The notes: generated from the sequence alone by a model not told the origin. Shown: positions 11,301 to 19,848, counted from the stretch's first letter. The stretch is 64,000 bases of DNA from Spirosoma pollinicola (GCF_002831565.1 NZ_CP025096.1:7803014-7867013), one strand, 5' to 3'. Numbers and translations: made by a program.

Positions 11301-13455
11301 AGGTATAGAACGGGTCCGTTTTAGCCCCGTTCGATGCCATCCCGAAAATCTGGGCCTGTGCCCGCTTGGTACGGGGGTCCTGCGTAGTAAAGTTGGACCC
11401 GCTGCTGTAGATGGCGTTGTCGAGAGGTCCGTAAATAGTTCCTTTTCCGCTGTAGCCCGCGTCAGGTACGCCATTAATACTATAGGGTATCCAGCCATTG
11501 TAATTCAAGGCGCCCAACAGATAGTCCGACTTGTATACGGAGAAGAAATCCCATGCATCCTCAGAGCTGAACATTGTTCGCCAGCCACCGTTGGGATTGG
11601 TATCCTGCGCCAGCCAGCCAAATGTATAGGCCGAGTTATAGGGCATCAACGGATTATCATTGCGGATATATTTCGTTCCGCTGAAATCAACGGAAGGGTT
11701 AAAGTTGACCAGCTTGTTCGATGCCCGGTAAACGGGTTGATTAGCGGCTGTTGGCTGAATCAGATCGTAGCTGCTGAGTGACTGGTCGGCCCAGGTGGTA
11801 ACGTTACCGCCATCGGCAGCGGCAATCCCCGCATCCGCTTTTACCCATACTTCCAGATTAGCGACTACCCCACCCGGAGCAAAGGCGGTTGCGCCAAAAG
11901 AAAAATAATCGCCGTTGTTAAAGTTGACCGTGGCCGTCAGGTTGCCGTTGCCATCGGCCGTCAGCGCAATTTCCTGCGTGCTTCCCGGCGTAAATGTCCC
12001 GTCGCCACTAACCAAAAGGCGTTCGGCTTTGGTGCTGGCTGGTACGCTGATAGTAACGGTGCCTACGATACCGGTTTCCTGTACTTTCCAGGTGCGCCCC
12101 ATGCGGTAGAATGAACCGGCCACTACGGGCGAAAATGTGGATGGTGCGTAGCTGGTCGAGTAGCTGGCCGGGGCACCATTGTCGCCCACAAGTTCGTAGC
12201 TCAGGTTAGCCGGGAAATTAGTAGTGTTGGCCGCATTGGTAGCCGCGATACCCGTGCCGTTACCAATAGTAACGATAGCGCCGGGCTGCTGCGATTTCGA
12301 CTGTTTTTGGTTCAGCCCCTCCGTATCGTCACGGCCAATGCCGAAGATACTAAAGTTATAGCCTGTGTTGGTGGATGTATTCCAGAGAACCGTTCCGTCG
12401 GTAGCTAAATAAGTGTATCCAGCCGAGTTCAGGCCATCTGCAGTACTGCTGGTTTGCCCTAATGTGGATCCGTATTTCACAGCCAGATACGTCTGTACCT
12501 TCTGCATATCGGTATCGCTCAACTGCTGGTCATAAACAATGACTTCCGGTATCAACCCGTTATAGTTTTCGCCACCCGATGAACCGACAAACGTCCAGTT
12601 ACCAATTTCTGATTGCTGGAAAGCATCGAGTGTAGTCGCTTCTTTATGGCCGTTGAGGTAACTAATGATGTTGTTGGCCGAGTAGTTGATCGTAGCCGAC
12701 GCGTTGTTAGCCGTTACCCCAACAATATTGGCCTGGGTTGTCGACGAGCCGTTAATACCCGCGACACGGCCACTCCCCCCTGACCATTCGGCTGGAGAGC
12801 TGCCCGACATCCAGAGATTCCAGCCATTTGCGCTAATACCATCGGTCTGAAAATCCATGGCAGGATAGTTACCATCGACCCCAAGGCCCATAATACCTCG
12901 TACCTCGCCGGCACTAGCCTTCCGGTCAACGCCAACACTGATCAGCGAAAAGGGGGACGTACTGGCAAAAAGCCGGGTGGTATTCCGGAGGTTCATTGCC
13001 CCGTTGTACGACACCGCCGGGTTGAAGTTAACCAGGTTACTAGCGGTGCTGTTATAAAACACAGGCGGTGTGTAGCCCGTTGAAGACAGGGCATAAGTCC
13101 CGACTGCTGAGTTACTCCAGGCCGTTACATTCCCTCCGTTGCTCACGCCGGTTATAGCATCTGCTTTCAGCCATAATTTCAAATTAGTTGACACGCCCCC
13201 CGGACTCTGCGCCTGCAGTTGTGTAGCCCCCAGCCAGCCAGCCATGAGCATGAGCGCGGTATTGATCCGAAGCGCAGAAAGTCTGACGGGAATCAGCCGG
13301 TTTGGTTTTCCGGAGCGTGCACAGGCTTCAGCGAAATCTTTAGATACTGATAGCCCAGCCAGCCGTGCAGCTATAAGGCTGAAGCGCAACAAACAAACCC
13401 CCAATTGGCGGAAGTTGCTAGCTGACTTATTCTGAAGAACGTAAATTTCACTCAT
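5317..13455 (-). CDS. Giant secreted repeat protein, 2712 aa (LamG-like units, DUF11-like and Ig-like domains)
   Basis: The N-terminus is long: about 60 residues precede a signal-type hydrophobic stretch (INTALMLMAGWLGATQLQAQ, residues ~64-83), giving an extended signal peptide. Four consecutive units follow, starting near residues 86, 525, 990 and 1468. Each opens with GG/GCV.NL.LWVKAD and ends with MQK..TYLA.KYG.TLGQ, a YLATDGT.WN motif and a GIG.D..EGLNQKQS motif. After them come a region with FVGNTTAP and FDQPVEEVFVEYRKD, two DUF11-type blocks (near residues 2118 and 2262; YTYTITNPNAG), an Ig-like module (near 2390; VSGTATPGSTVVLT) and a C-terminal Ig-like tail. The unit is reminiscent of concanavalin A/LamG-like surface domains. 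It is first in the minus-strand cluster. Surface attachment or a structural role is inferred; I cannot assign a function. Confidence 0.88.
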   Translation of the reverse strand: MSEIYVLQNKSASNFRQLGVCLLRFSLIAARLAGLSVSKDFAEACARSGKPNRLIPVRLSALRINTALMLMAGWLGATQLQAQSPGGVSTNLKLWLKADAITGVSNGGNVTAWSNSAVGTYALSSTGYTPPVFYNSTASNLVNFNPAVSYNGAMNLRNTTRLFASTSPFSLISVGVDRKASAGEVRGIMGLGVDGNYPAMDFQTDGISANGWNLWMSGSSPAEWSGGSGRVAGINGSSTTQANIVGVTANNASATINYSANNIISYLNGHKEATTLDAFQQSEIGNWTFVGSSGGENYNGLIPEVIVYDQQLSDTDMQKVQTYLAVKYGSTLGQTSSTADGLNSAGYTYLATDGTVLWNTSTNTGYNFSIFGIGRDDTEGLNQKQSKSQQPGAIVTIGNGTGIAATNAANTTNFPANLSYELVGDNGAPASYSTSYAPSTFSPVVAGSFYRMGRTWKVQETGIVGTVTISVPASTKAERLLVSGDGTFTPGSTQEIALTADGNGNLTATVNFNNGDYFSFGATAFAPGGVVANLEVWVKADAGIAAADGGNVTTWADQSLSSYDLIQPTAANQPVYRASNKLVNFNPSVDFSGTKYIRNDNPLMPYNSAYTFGWLAQDTNPNGGWRTMFSSEDAWDFFSVYKSDYLLGALNYNGWIPYSINGVPDAGYSGKGTIYGPLDNAIYSSGSNFTTQDPRTKRAQAQIFGMASNGAKTDPFYTWTDGYKDTPAWSPASELGPSTHFFQRLAVGSDYFGPNGAGEAEDFIGQINEFYAYSRTLSDVEMQKINTYMALKWGVTLGQGNGAVMRNANNVNYLATDGTVIWNATTNSGYSYNIAGIGKDVAEGLNQKQARSVHNYSNGDLVTMGLGTVAATNAANAGTFAADKSYEIWGDNGQPRSYSAVYLPTSFTPAGGVGFYRMAATWTVQETGTVGIVTVRVPVSSFAERMLVSSSASFPSGSTQEILLASDGSGYMAATFDFANGQYFTFGAAQKAPGGVASGLNMWLKADVLSGNDGDNVSNWQSSVLAIPYSVSQTTASQQPTLATSTTALVNFNQSLNFKRSAGQTMVNNTSALLSGDTPSFQFIAVGQDNDPTNLGAPYYGSANLRGILGNGLSGNNPAMDLQKDGAAPNGWNPWTDGTGEWFGGQATMYNSGGIGAATNTGLQPLSALTRIQNQQSQIFGLGFTWGSATLTPPSGTQSTAVINSYVDGWKEATNLKVYNNYATWTSTPYFSVGQSGGAEYWNGSINEIIQYTRELSAAEMQKVNTYLAIKYGVTIGQGGSSTALVGSNANSYNYLATDGSTVWNTSTNAGYNFDIAGIGLDNFEGLNQKQSQSVNATFQPAIGLSTVATTNEANANVFQVDKSYMIWGNNGQSDSYATNYTPHSFTVAAPVYLMNRIWKVQETGTVGTVMVSVPGSTTGTYLLVGSSPASLSGGTATEYAMTSDGNGNLVTTVDLTNGQYFTFGRASFAPGCVVPNLALWVKADAAGATIGSATTAWPDLSPNGRNVPAVGTMTVQTPDAAHNFQPYFSGFSSTNYFNDQHSVLGTAASQAAASQIPMNISVFAAVKPSTNSGTGHVIGIDNDDLFGGEPAFSLNAGRMDLYKFSAGAQEYFYTGAVTAGQSSVLSWQAGTSSGYDGLTMSLNGSPQTFALTNMGTVGEKLLIGYGTWSSAGAFDGDIQEVIWYNNGTGSMTTTQINQIESYLAIKYGTTLKHNYLSGSGTTIYDVSSYSANVTGVGRDDCDQLNQLQSKSGNGGAKMTISVSGTVAASNATNPGSFTADKSFLVLGDNGLTGTSALSAAAATGCPAPPLVDKYTNLAYKVTETGSVSAVVLQEDVSGFGFNTTFPIYMQVFSDAAFTSLLASVPMSYTNGVSTALYDFPANATSYIRFVGNTTAPANMCVAPTKQTFHWNGWDYGTKQKVLLPNYIPSSQSATSAMTMSVSVTDGSNMLLYRPSVDWWPVFDGSGLFIPRNDNSSTENNLITTRMQFRQGTSTSVVAAQTVDFMVYDVDGYIGGRDIVKIYGKQGSNTITPQLSQYKPTPFDALQLNYQGDAQQAIGSNIPWDLGAWGNIYVSFDQPVEEVFVEYRKDNTYGFNVYNDIRISPVTVTCRPPTPKAPLVDNVYIYKEVSPNPQKANERTTYKFTIQNTNCATKTVNLSDVLPGGLSWMDSTFVYSTSLTVGSVNNYGNTNTLTASNITVPPGTHYMYASVTGSNAGVYNNQASYVVTNGTGTTYLSDDPTVAGTTAQPTPLTLIANDPDANLTVQKTVNKATAPQNSTLTYTYTITNPNAGSAILTTFLDVLPGELTYIGGTLTGVGSATASPYSGSAVLAIRNLNVAGGSSLIFTVQASTNSYTVNAVANNIAQVTPDVLSGFRIKTVNSNAASTTIVAPPTVSIVSPANSTTTALNPTVSGTATPGSTVVLTSSTGTTLCSTTATAGGTWSCPVTLSAGPQTLSAVASNSNGTSSPATTQITAINTIAPLTASNPPALTATPGSTNSGNAATEILPSGGTAPYVYSNDTGNPSCSAVAGATQLPPANLTVASGTGSYSYIAPATPGVYYFCIKVCDSSTPTPSCVTKTYTLTVTAPAAVGTLDCSTAQITGLVAGTAGNGVLKLTINVTVAGAFPVTVSGSGMSASPSPYTINTASTGLQTFYVPLTYSGAAFGPTTITVTGAGVCSPDMSLVTPKTVSTSVLNLGPACTPVTAATLVK
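8000..13203 (-). repeat. Four in-frame ~1.4-kb coding repeats
   Basis: The units start (coding order) at about 13203, 11880, 10482 and 9050. Recurrent signatures are LWLKAD/VWVKAD at the start, then KYG.TLGQ, YLATDGT, GLNQKQ(S/A) and a QETGTVG.V.VPVS block before the next unit. The fourth copy is the most diverged (SYLAIKYGTTLKHN, RDDCDQLNQLQSKS). Divergence at the protein level suggests old tandem duplication rather than a recent expansion. Confidence 0.8.
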
Positions 13456-14376
13456 ACTATATTGGAGGTTTGCAGACTAGTAGGAATAGTGTGAAGATGG
13501 ACGGTTGGGTATCGCACTGGTAATGAGGATAGTACCAGCCTGGCATGATAAGCCGGGAGGACTCTTATAAACCGGGTAAATCAATTCGAACAGACGGTTT
13601 ATCAGCAGCTGTATGCCCAGAGAATGAGTAGTGGTAGCAGACCCGGTGGAGCCTGAATTTGACAGGAAATCAATATAGGCACGACTATTGCAGGGGACGG
13701 TAGATAGTACTTTATTTTGGATGAATACTCCTAACTGCATAGCCAGCCCCGGCCTATTGGCCACGCCATTTTCCATAAACAGACCGTGGAAAATCCTATT
13801 AAACGTATATACTAGTCGTTCCATACCTTTGGATGTTACTACCTGATTGCCACTCTTACCTACAGGAGCTGATAAACAGCTTTGTATAAGAGTGGCATCA
13901 CGCTTGTAACTTATTTGCTATTTTAATTTACACGAAATGGTTACTTATCAGCCAAAAATCAGATTTGATAAAGAAGTTGTGCCCATAGGAAGCAACCAAG
14001 GTTCAGTAACATTAAATAGACATTTTGGATGCCAAGATTAACTCTTTACTATGTAAAATCTGACGTAATAACTATTTACGCTTATCTATCAACACTATAT
14101 CTATATATATTTATAGTCTATCCCTACGAATGAATTGGTAATAAATAATTTTTTACACACAATTTATTTATATACATAAAATAGCCGTTTATTTACACCA
14201 ACAGTCGTATTATTAAATAAAATGTCTATTTAGTTAATCCTTTTTTCACCGTTTGTAAGTCACTCTATATAAACTGGTATGAACTTCGCTCTATAGTTTT
14301 TCAGTGAAAAACTCACTTTAGATGATTTTATTTACATGCTTGGTTGCTGTTGATTGATTTACCCCGGAAGTGTATC
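13456..14376. other. AT-rich divergent intergenic region
   Basis: About 920 bp between the giant protein gene (minus) and the LytTR regulator (plus). The half nearer the regulator is strongly AT-rich with runs such as tatatctatatatattta, typical of Bacteroidota promoter regions. A short hairpin (agtttttc agt gaaaaact) lies at 14297-14315. An open frame of 115 codons on the minus strand here (13477-13824) has no family features and I do not call it. Confidence 0.4.
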
Positions 14377-15162
14377 ATGCTTAAGAACTACAAAGTCCTC
14401 ATTGTAGAAGAGGATATGTCAATTGTTGACCAGCTGAATGACTTTCTGCAGGAAACAAAGTTGAATTGGACTGTTTACCACGCGAAGAATTGTTTACAGG
14501 CAATGTTAATCCTGCAGCAGGAGTTTATTGATCTATTGCTTCTGGATCTTGTGCTGCCGGGTATGTCTGGGTTCGAACTGCTGGGTATGTTTCCGCTCCA
14601 TCCGCCAACAATTGTTTTAGCTGAGCACGCAGAGTATGGGGCCGAAAGCTATAACTATGATGTTAAAGATTATCTGCTAAAACCCCTTACCTATACACGT
14701 TTCGTTTACGCATTACGTAGAGCGTTAAATCAAACCAGTTCTTTTTTTGCTTCCACCATGGCCCTGCCAACGCCCGTAGCGGTTGTGCAGCCTCAGGCAA
14801 CTCCTGTATCTAAAACAGGTGCCCCACAGCCTCAAAAACACATCTTCCTTAGAAAAGGGCGTAAAATTGAGCGTTTTACGATTGACGACATTTTCTACAT
14901 TGAAGCCAATGCATTCCATTCCCATATCGAAACGAAAGATGGAGCAGCCATTGTCAATGAAAAGATTTCGATCCTGGAACAGCAGTTAACGGGCTCCAAT
15001 TTTCTTCGTGTACACAAATCATTCATGGTTAACATTGAACAAGTCAATAGTTATAACGCATCAAGTTTGTGGTGTGGCCCGCATAAAATTCCCATTGGGG
15101 TAACCTTCAGAAAGCGGGTATATGCCCGATTACAATCCCTCAACTATGTGTCAAAAAGCTGA
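14377..15162 (+). CDS. LytTR-family response regulator
   Basis: A two-domain DNA-binding response regulator. The receiver (residues ~1-115) has an acidic pocket E11/E12/D13, a phospho-acceptor D57 in LLLLDLVLP and the conserved lysine K102 in YLLKPL. A linker rich in Ala/Pro/Gln is followed by a LytTR DNA-binding domain (residues ~165-258; IFLRKGRKIERF, DIFYIEANAFHSHI, FLRVHKSFMVN). LytTR proteins usually act on nearby exported-protein or polysaccharide genes. The ATG at 14377 is chosen over an in-frame TTG at 14344 because GGAAG lies 6 bases upstream of the ATG and the protein then begins directly with the receiver (LKNYKVLIV). No partner histidine kinase is adjacent. Confidence 0.93.
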   Translation: MLKNYKVLIVEEDMSIVDQLNDFLQETKLNWTVYHAKNCLQAMLILQQEFIDLLLLDLVLPGMSGFELLGMFPLHPPTIVLAEHAEYGAESYNYDVKDYLLKPLTYTRFVYALRRALNQTSSFFASTMALPTPVAVVQPQATPVSKTGAPQPQKHIFLRKGRKIERFTIDDIFYIEANAFHSHIETKDGAAIVNEKISILEQQLTGSNFLRVHKSFMVNIEQVNSYNASSLWCGPHKIPIGVTFRKRVYARLQSLNYVSKS

Positions 15163-15221
15163 TCGGCCACGAAGTAGACTTGCAGATACTGAAAAAAATT
15201 AACAGTTGGCCAACCCACCAG

Positions 15222-16013
15222 CTATCGCAAGCTCAGTTTCTCAGCAAACTCGCCCATTGTACTAAACTCGCCGAGCGGCTTGAGGTAACGCAGTAGATTT
15301 TCGACCCGATCCAGCAATTCATCTTTTGAGTGCCGGCGTACATAAGCCGGAATTTTCTCATAGCCCGACAGGTCCGTAAACTCCCAGGGGTGAACGTAGA
15401 GGTTCAGGAAACCATCGGCCCGCAGCGTTTGGCGGCAGAGATGTTTGTAATAGGCAAAGGGGAAGTTTTTCAGGCTTAACCAGAACAGCGGCAGGCGAAG
15501 CGTGGGCGTTACCGAAGCGGGAATCTGCCAGACACCCAACTCGCGGAATGGGTGACGGGGTTCGCCCCAGTGGTTATAGCGACCGGGGAGCCAGGTCGGA
15601 TGAAGGGATGAATTATACTGGTAGCCTGCCTGTTGCAGGTCATTTGGGTCGACATACCCCATACGCGCCCGGCGAAAACCCGTTACAGGCCGTTCCAGTA
15701 AGGTTTCCAGCGCGAGCCGGGATTTCAGTAAATCGGCGGGTTCGAAGGTGGTATGAAAATAGCCGTGCGACGCGATCTCATGCTTTTGAGCCAGATTCTT
15801 GATCAAATCCGGTTCATGAAGGGCGTAATTGGCCGTTGTGAACAGCGTGGTGCGGGCACCAACGGCGGCAAAACGATCGGCTAACCCTATTAATCCACGA
15901 GTTGAAACAGCCACTTGTTCGCTTAACGGAATATGGTGACCGAATTCAACGGCGGTATCAAACTCTTCTACGTCAACGGTGAATAAAATACTTCCTGGGT
16001 TGGGGCTTGCCAT
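15222..16013 (-). CDS. Polysaccharide deacetylase (NodB-type, CE4)
   Basis: 263 aa with the NodB homology fold. The catalytic/metal motif 1 is TVDVEEFD (D14), and the metal-binding pair is in SHGYFHT (H83, H87). A later motif GFRRARMGY corresponds to the substrate-binding Arg block. No signal peptide is seen, so it is probably cytoplasmic or acts on lipid-linked glycans at the membrane. It overlaps the upstream glycosyltransferase gene by 46 bp, so the two are almost certainly cotranscribed and probably act on the same surface polysaccharide or lipid-linked sugar. The substrate is unknown. Confidence 0.88.
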   Translation of the reverse strand: MASPNPGSILFTVDVEEFDTAVEFGHHIPLSEQVAVSTRGLIGLADRFAAVGARTTLFTTANYALHEPDLIKNLAQKHEIASHGYFHTTFEPADLLKSRLALETLLERPVTGFRRARMGYVDPNDLQQAGYQYNSSLHPTWLPGRYNHWGEPRHPFRELGVWQIPASVTPTLRLPLFWLSLKNFPFAYYKHLCRQTLRADGFLNLYVHPWEFTDLSGYEKIPAYVRRHSKDELLDRVENLLRYLKPLGEFSTMGEFAEKLSLR

Positions 16014-16963
16014 ACAGTTACACTCTCCTCGATATCACTTGTGTCGCCGATAATATAAGCAGGGCGGCCTTTGACTTCCACGAACGTTTTGCCCAAATAT
16101 ACGCCGATGATGCCAATCATAATGAACTGCGCACCGCCAATAAGAACCATTAACAACACCAGTGTTGTCCAGCCCGATACAGTGGCATTCGTAAAATAAT
16201 GTTCATACAAGGCTTCGGCACCAAACAGAGAGGCTAGGAAAAACATACCGAAACCAAGCAGTACCGACATATACAAGGGACGCGTAGAAAAGGACGTAAT
16301 GCCCATTGCGGCCAGATGAAGCATTTTGCGGAACGAGTATTTTGACCGACCGGCATAGCGGGCGGCAGGTTCATATAGGATACGGCATTGCCGGAAACCT
16401 ACCCACGAAATAGCTCCCCGCAAAAAGAGATCGTTTTCTTTAAACTGCTTAAGTGTGTTTACCACTTTCCGGTCAAGAAGCCGGAAATCGGCGGCACCAT
16501 CTTCAATGTCCAGATTAGAAACATGGCGAAGCAGCTTATAAAAATATTTGGACGTTGTGCGTTTGAACAACGACAGTTTAGGATCTGGTTTCCGAACAGT
16601 GTACACGACTTCATAGCCTTCACGCCATTTGTCGATCAGGGCTGGAATCAGTTCAGGCGGATGCTGCAAATCGGCATCAAGGCAGATGACTGCGTCGCCA
16701 AGGGCATTATCATAACCAGCCCGTAAGGCCATTTGATGCCCAAAATTCCGGGAAAACGAAATAAACCGAACAACAGGATACATCCCGCTCAGTTGCCGAA
16801 GTACGTGGCGGGTCTGGTCGGAACTACCGTCGTCAACAATCAGAATTTCGTATGAATTATACTGATTCATAACGGCCATTAGCCGATGAACCAGTACAGA
16901 CAAATTTTCTTCTTCGTTGAAAGCCGGTACGACTAAACTAATCATACCTGAATGAAATTGCAT
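15968..16963 (-). CDS. Family 2 glycosyltransferase (DPM1/GtrB-like) with C-terminal membrane helices
   Basis: 331 aa. The GT-A fold is visible: VVPAFNEEENL near the start, VDDGSSDQT (residues 43-51), a DADLQHPP metal-binding motif (96-103) and the acceptor-side GAADFRLLDRKV. Two C-terminal membrane helices (residues ~225-250 and ~260-290, ending GIIGVYLGKTFVEVKGRPAYII) match the undecaprenyl-phosphate glucosyl/mannosyl transferases of the DPM1/GtrB type. These move a sugar from a nucleotide donor to polyprenyl phosphate at the inner membrane. An internal ATG (MISLVV, residue 7) is an alternative start. It is upstream of and overlapping the deacetylase. Confidence 0.92.
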   Translation of the reverse strand: MQFHSGMISLVVPAFNEEENLSVLVHRLMAVMNQYNSYEILIVDDGSSDQTRHVLRQLSGMYPVVRFISFSRNFGHQMALRAGYDNALGDAVICLDADLQHPPELIPALIDKWREGYEVVYTVRKPDPKLSLFKRTTSKYFYKLLRHVSNLDIEDGAADFRLLDRKVVNTLKQFKENDLFLRGAISWVGFRQCRILYEPAARYAGRSKYSFRKMLHLAAMGITSFSTRPLYMSVLLGFGMFFLASLFGAEALYEHYFTNATVSGWTTLVLLMVLIGGAQFIMIGIIGVYLGKTFVEVKGRPAYIIGDTSDIEESVTVWQAPTQEVFYSPLT

Positions 16964-17148
16964 GTTATGGCTATAGTCAAGGTTCGTTACGGACGAATTC
17001 CTCCATTTTGGCCACTAAACTAAGTAGTAATACTTAATATATTGATACTAAATCAGTATATTTTAATTCTATTCTAATCGGAATTTCCTTTTTTTTACTA
17101 CAAGTGTATATAGTATAAATTTATATATATTAAAACATATAACTAATT

Positions 17149-18750
17149 TCATTCGACAGGCTGAACCAATGATAGTCGGGCGGCTTCCAGATCCAGTTCC
17201 TGTTCAAGTTTGCGAAGTACGTCATCGTCCAGCAAACTATCCCGGCGTTGTTCGTTCAGTACCGTTCGTTCTATTGAAAGCAATTCTAACTGAAGTCGGA
17301 TTGCCTGTTGATACAGTTCGGCGGGACGCTCGGCTGTTGTATTGGCCCGAATCATTCCATTGAGTTCATTGATCCGCAACTCATACGTATTTTTCACGTA
17401 GCTCAGCACATCGTCGTGAACTGTGCCCGCCGAATGATTCGCTTCCAGATGCGTAATGGCCTGTTGCGCCATTTTCCGGCGCAATCGGCGTTCCTCCTGT
17501 TTTCCATCAACCACCTCCCGTACCTTTAACTCATCAATTAATACGGGTAATGTCAGGCCTTGCAATACCAGTGTGCAAAAAATAACGCCGAATGTAATGA
17601 ACAAAATTAAGTCGCGGCCCGGAAACGGCTCGCCGTTTGGTAGCGTGAGCGGCAGAGCAAGCGCACCCGCCAGCGATACCACGCCCCGCATGCCCGCCCA
17701 ACTTATCACACTCACTTGTTGCCAGGTTGGTTTGGCTTCCCGTTTCCGAATCCCTTTACTTAGCCATCGAGGTACATAAGCGCCCGGAAAAACCCAGACG
17801 ATCCGGCAAATAATGGCGACCGCACTAATCAACCCGGCATAGGTAACCGCCTGTGGAAGTGTATACCCATTCAATTCCGACACGATGGTTGGCAGTTGAA
17901 GGCCAATAAGGATAAATACCAGTCCGTTCAGCAAAAAGACGACGACAGCCCAAACGGAATTGGTTTGTAATCGACTTTGATAGGTAAACACGCTGTTGCT
18001 TAGTGCAGAGATATACAGGCCCGCTGTCACGACAACCAACACGCCCGAAATATCAAGCTCTTCGGCAATCAGATAAGACCCATACGGAATCAACAGGGTT
18101 AGGGCGGTGTTGGTAACCGTATCTTTACTGATGGCGCGATGTACCCGAAGCATGACCCAGCCAATAACCAATCCCAGGGCCACACTGGCCAGTGCAATAC
18201 CAACAAACTCAAGACCGGCTTCCCATAACACAAACTGACTGGTTAAAATGGCCACCAGTCCATAGCGATAAATAATCAGGCTGGTGGCGTCGTTTACGAG
18301 ACTTTCGCCTTCCAGCACAGTGGTTATCCGCTTCGGAATACTCAGCCCCCTGGTAACTGATGACGCAGCGACGGCGTCAGGGGGAGCAATAATAGCGCCC
18401 AGCAAATACCCTTGCGACCAGGAGAAGCCCGGAATCCACATATGGGCCACTACGGCCACGACCGTTGAGGTAAACAGCACCAGACCAACCGCCAGAAACG
18501 ATACCGAACGACTATAGAGCTTTAACTCAACATTATCAATTTGCCAGGCAGAAGCGTATAGTAATGGGGGTAGAAAAATCAGGAAAACAACATCAGGCGA
18601 CAGGATAACGGGCGGCAAACCGGGTATCCACCCAATCAACAGGCCGGTTATGACCAGTAAGATCGGGTATGAGATACGCAGTCTACGGGCAATGACTGCC
18701 AGTAAGGTTGTTACACCAAGCAAACCGGTTATGATTTCGATTGATTGCAT
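17149..18750 (-). CDS. CPA1-type Na+/H+ antiporter
   Basis: 533 aa with about 12 membrane segments in residues 1-420. Family motifs are FLPPLLYASAWQ (59-70), the ion-binding APPDAVAAS (122-130) and EGESLVNDATSL (147-158). A charged, helical cytoplasmic tail (residues ~425-533) is typical of bacterial NhaP/NHE-like members. It exchanges monovalent cation for protons at the inner membrane and contributes to pH and salt homeostasis. It is divergent from the KirBac gene with a 102-bp gap, which may group two ion-handling genes under one control region. The transported ion (Na+ or K+) cannot be told from sequence. Confidence 0.93.
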   Translation of the reverse strand: MQSIEIITGLLGVTTLLAVIARRLRISYPILLVITGLLIGWIPGLPPVILSPDVVFLIFLPPLLYASAWQIDNVELKLYSRSVSFLAVGLVLFTSTVVAVVAHMWIPGFSWSQGYLLGAIIAPPDAVAASSVTRGLSIPKRITTVLEGESLVNDATSLIIYRYGLVAILTSQFVLWEAGLEFVGIALASVALGLVIGWVMLRVHRAISKDTVTNTALTLLIPYGSYLIAEELDISGVLVVVTAGLYISALSNSVFTYQSRLQTNSVWAVVVFLLNGLVFILIGLQLPTIVSELNGYTLPQAVTYAGLISAVAIICRIVWVFPGAYVPRWLSKGIRKREAKPTWQQVSVISWAGMRGVVSLAGALALPLTLPNGEPFPGRDLILFITFGVIFCTLVLQGLTLPVLIDELKVREVVDGKQEERRLRRKMAQQAITHLEANHSAGTVHDDVLSYVKNTYELRINELNGMIRANTTAERPAELYQQAIRLQLELLSIERTVLNEQRRDSLLDDDVLRKLEQELDLEAARLSLVQPVE

Positions 18751-18801
18751 AGGCTGAATAGAATTTCAAGTTGAGTAGTGACGTGCCGGTTTTTTTTGCA
18801 A

Positions 18802-18809
18802 TAACTTTG
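18802..18809 (+). promoter_or_regulatory. Bacteroidota -7 box (TAACTTTG) before the KirBac gene
   Basis: TAACTTTG matches the TAnnTTTG -7 consensus of the primary Bacteroidota sigma factor and lies 43 bases before the ATG. I do not see a well-spaced TTG -33 element. Confidence 0.5.
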
Positions 18810-18852
18810 TTAACGACCCTCTTCATTAATACTGCTGACTAACGAATCCACA

Positions 18853-19848
18853 ATGAACACCAAAAACCGACGACTTTTCAATCAAACAGCGAAAGAGAGC
18901 CAATTAGTTGAGCAGGAAGTACGACGTGATGACATCGGTTTCGGCACCAAGTTAACGGATTCCCATTCCCGACTCATCAATCAGGACGGGAGTTTTAATA
19001 TTGTTCGTGTTAACGGCACTTTATGGGATCGGCTGAATATTTACAACCGGCTTATTACCATGAGCTGGGTACAGTTTTTGAGCTGGCTCATGATTTTTTA
19101 TGTGACAGCGAATACCTTATTCGCGGGCATTTACATGCTGGCCGATCCGGGAATGCTTAAAGCCGCCGATGAGAAGGAAATCTACGGCCCCTTCTGGAAA
19201 TGCTTTTTCTTTAGCTCACAAACGCTCACCACGGTTGGCTATGGCCACATTTCGCCGGATAGCTTTCTCACCAGTTCCATTGCGGCTTTTGAATCCATGA
19301 TGGGATTGCTGGCTTTTGCGCTGGCAACGGGCTTGCTCTACGGGCGGTTTTCGCGACCTATAGCTCATATCCGTTTTTCGAAACAAGCCGTATTCGCGCC
19401 CTATCTTGACGTAAACGCCTGGATGTTCCGCATCATCAACTGCCGCGCCAATCAGCTCATCAATCTGGAAGTCTCTGTATCAATGTCGCGGCTGGAACCC
19501 AAACCCGATGGCACATTGTCGCGCAAATATTACGGCCTTACACTCGAACGCAATAAAGTCTCCTTCTTTCCAACAAACTGGACACTAGTTCATCCAATTA
19601 CCGACAAAAGCCCGCTGTATGGCTGTACACCCGAAGACCTTGAGCAATCGGACACAGAGTTCCTGGTTTCTGTTCAGGCCCTGGATGACACATTCGTGCA
19701 GAGTGTCCATAGTCGTTTCTCATACCGATACGACGAAGTGCTCTGGGGCCGGAAATTCCGACCTATGTTTGATGGAAAGCAACAAACACAAGTAGTAAAA
19801 ATCGACCTGAATCAACTCGACGACACTGAAGATGCCGAGTTAAATTGA
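18853..19848 (+). CDS. Inward-rectifier potassium channel (KirBac family)
   Basis: 331 aa. Topology is a cytoplasmic slide-helix region, TM1 (residues ~70-97), a pore helix and selectivity filter TVGYG (127-131), then TM2 (~140-166) ending in GLLYGRFSRP. The long C-terminal part (residues ~168-320) is the immunoglobulin-like cytoplasmic Kir domain (FSKQAVFAPY, RIINCRANQLINLEVSVSM, DDTFVQSVHSRFSY). It should form a tetrameric K+ channel in the inner membrane. Length fits the family. It is divergent from the antiporter, with a -7 box between them. Confidence 0.95.
   Translation: MNTKNRRLFNQTAKESQLVEQEVRRDDIGFGTKLTDSHSRLINQDGSFNIVRVNGTLWDRLNIYNRLITMSWVQFLSWLMIFYVTANTLFAGIYMLADPGMLKAADEKEIYGPFWKCFFFSSQTLTTVGYGHISPDSFLTSSIAAFESMMGLLAFALATGLLYGRFSRPIAHIRFSKQAVFAPYLDVNAWMFRIINCRANQLINLEVSVSMSRLEPKPDGTLSRKYYGLTLERNKVSFFPTNWTLVHPITDKSPLYGCTPEDLEQSDTEFLVSVQALDDTFVQSVHSRFSYRYDEVLWGRKFRPMFDGKQQTQVVKIDLNQLDDTEDAELN

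Noticed and set aside
5793..13435. Numerous plus-strand open frames inside the giant surface-protein gene
   Set aside because: They are antisense to a continuous 2712-codon frame with signal peptide and repeated domains; low-complexity codon use creates the opposite-strand openings.
13477..13824. 115-codon minus-strand open frame
   Set aside because: No recognisable family, no signal or domain, atypical composition in an intergenic promoter region; nothing beyond frame length supports it.
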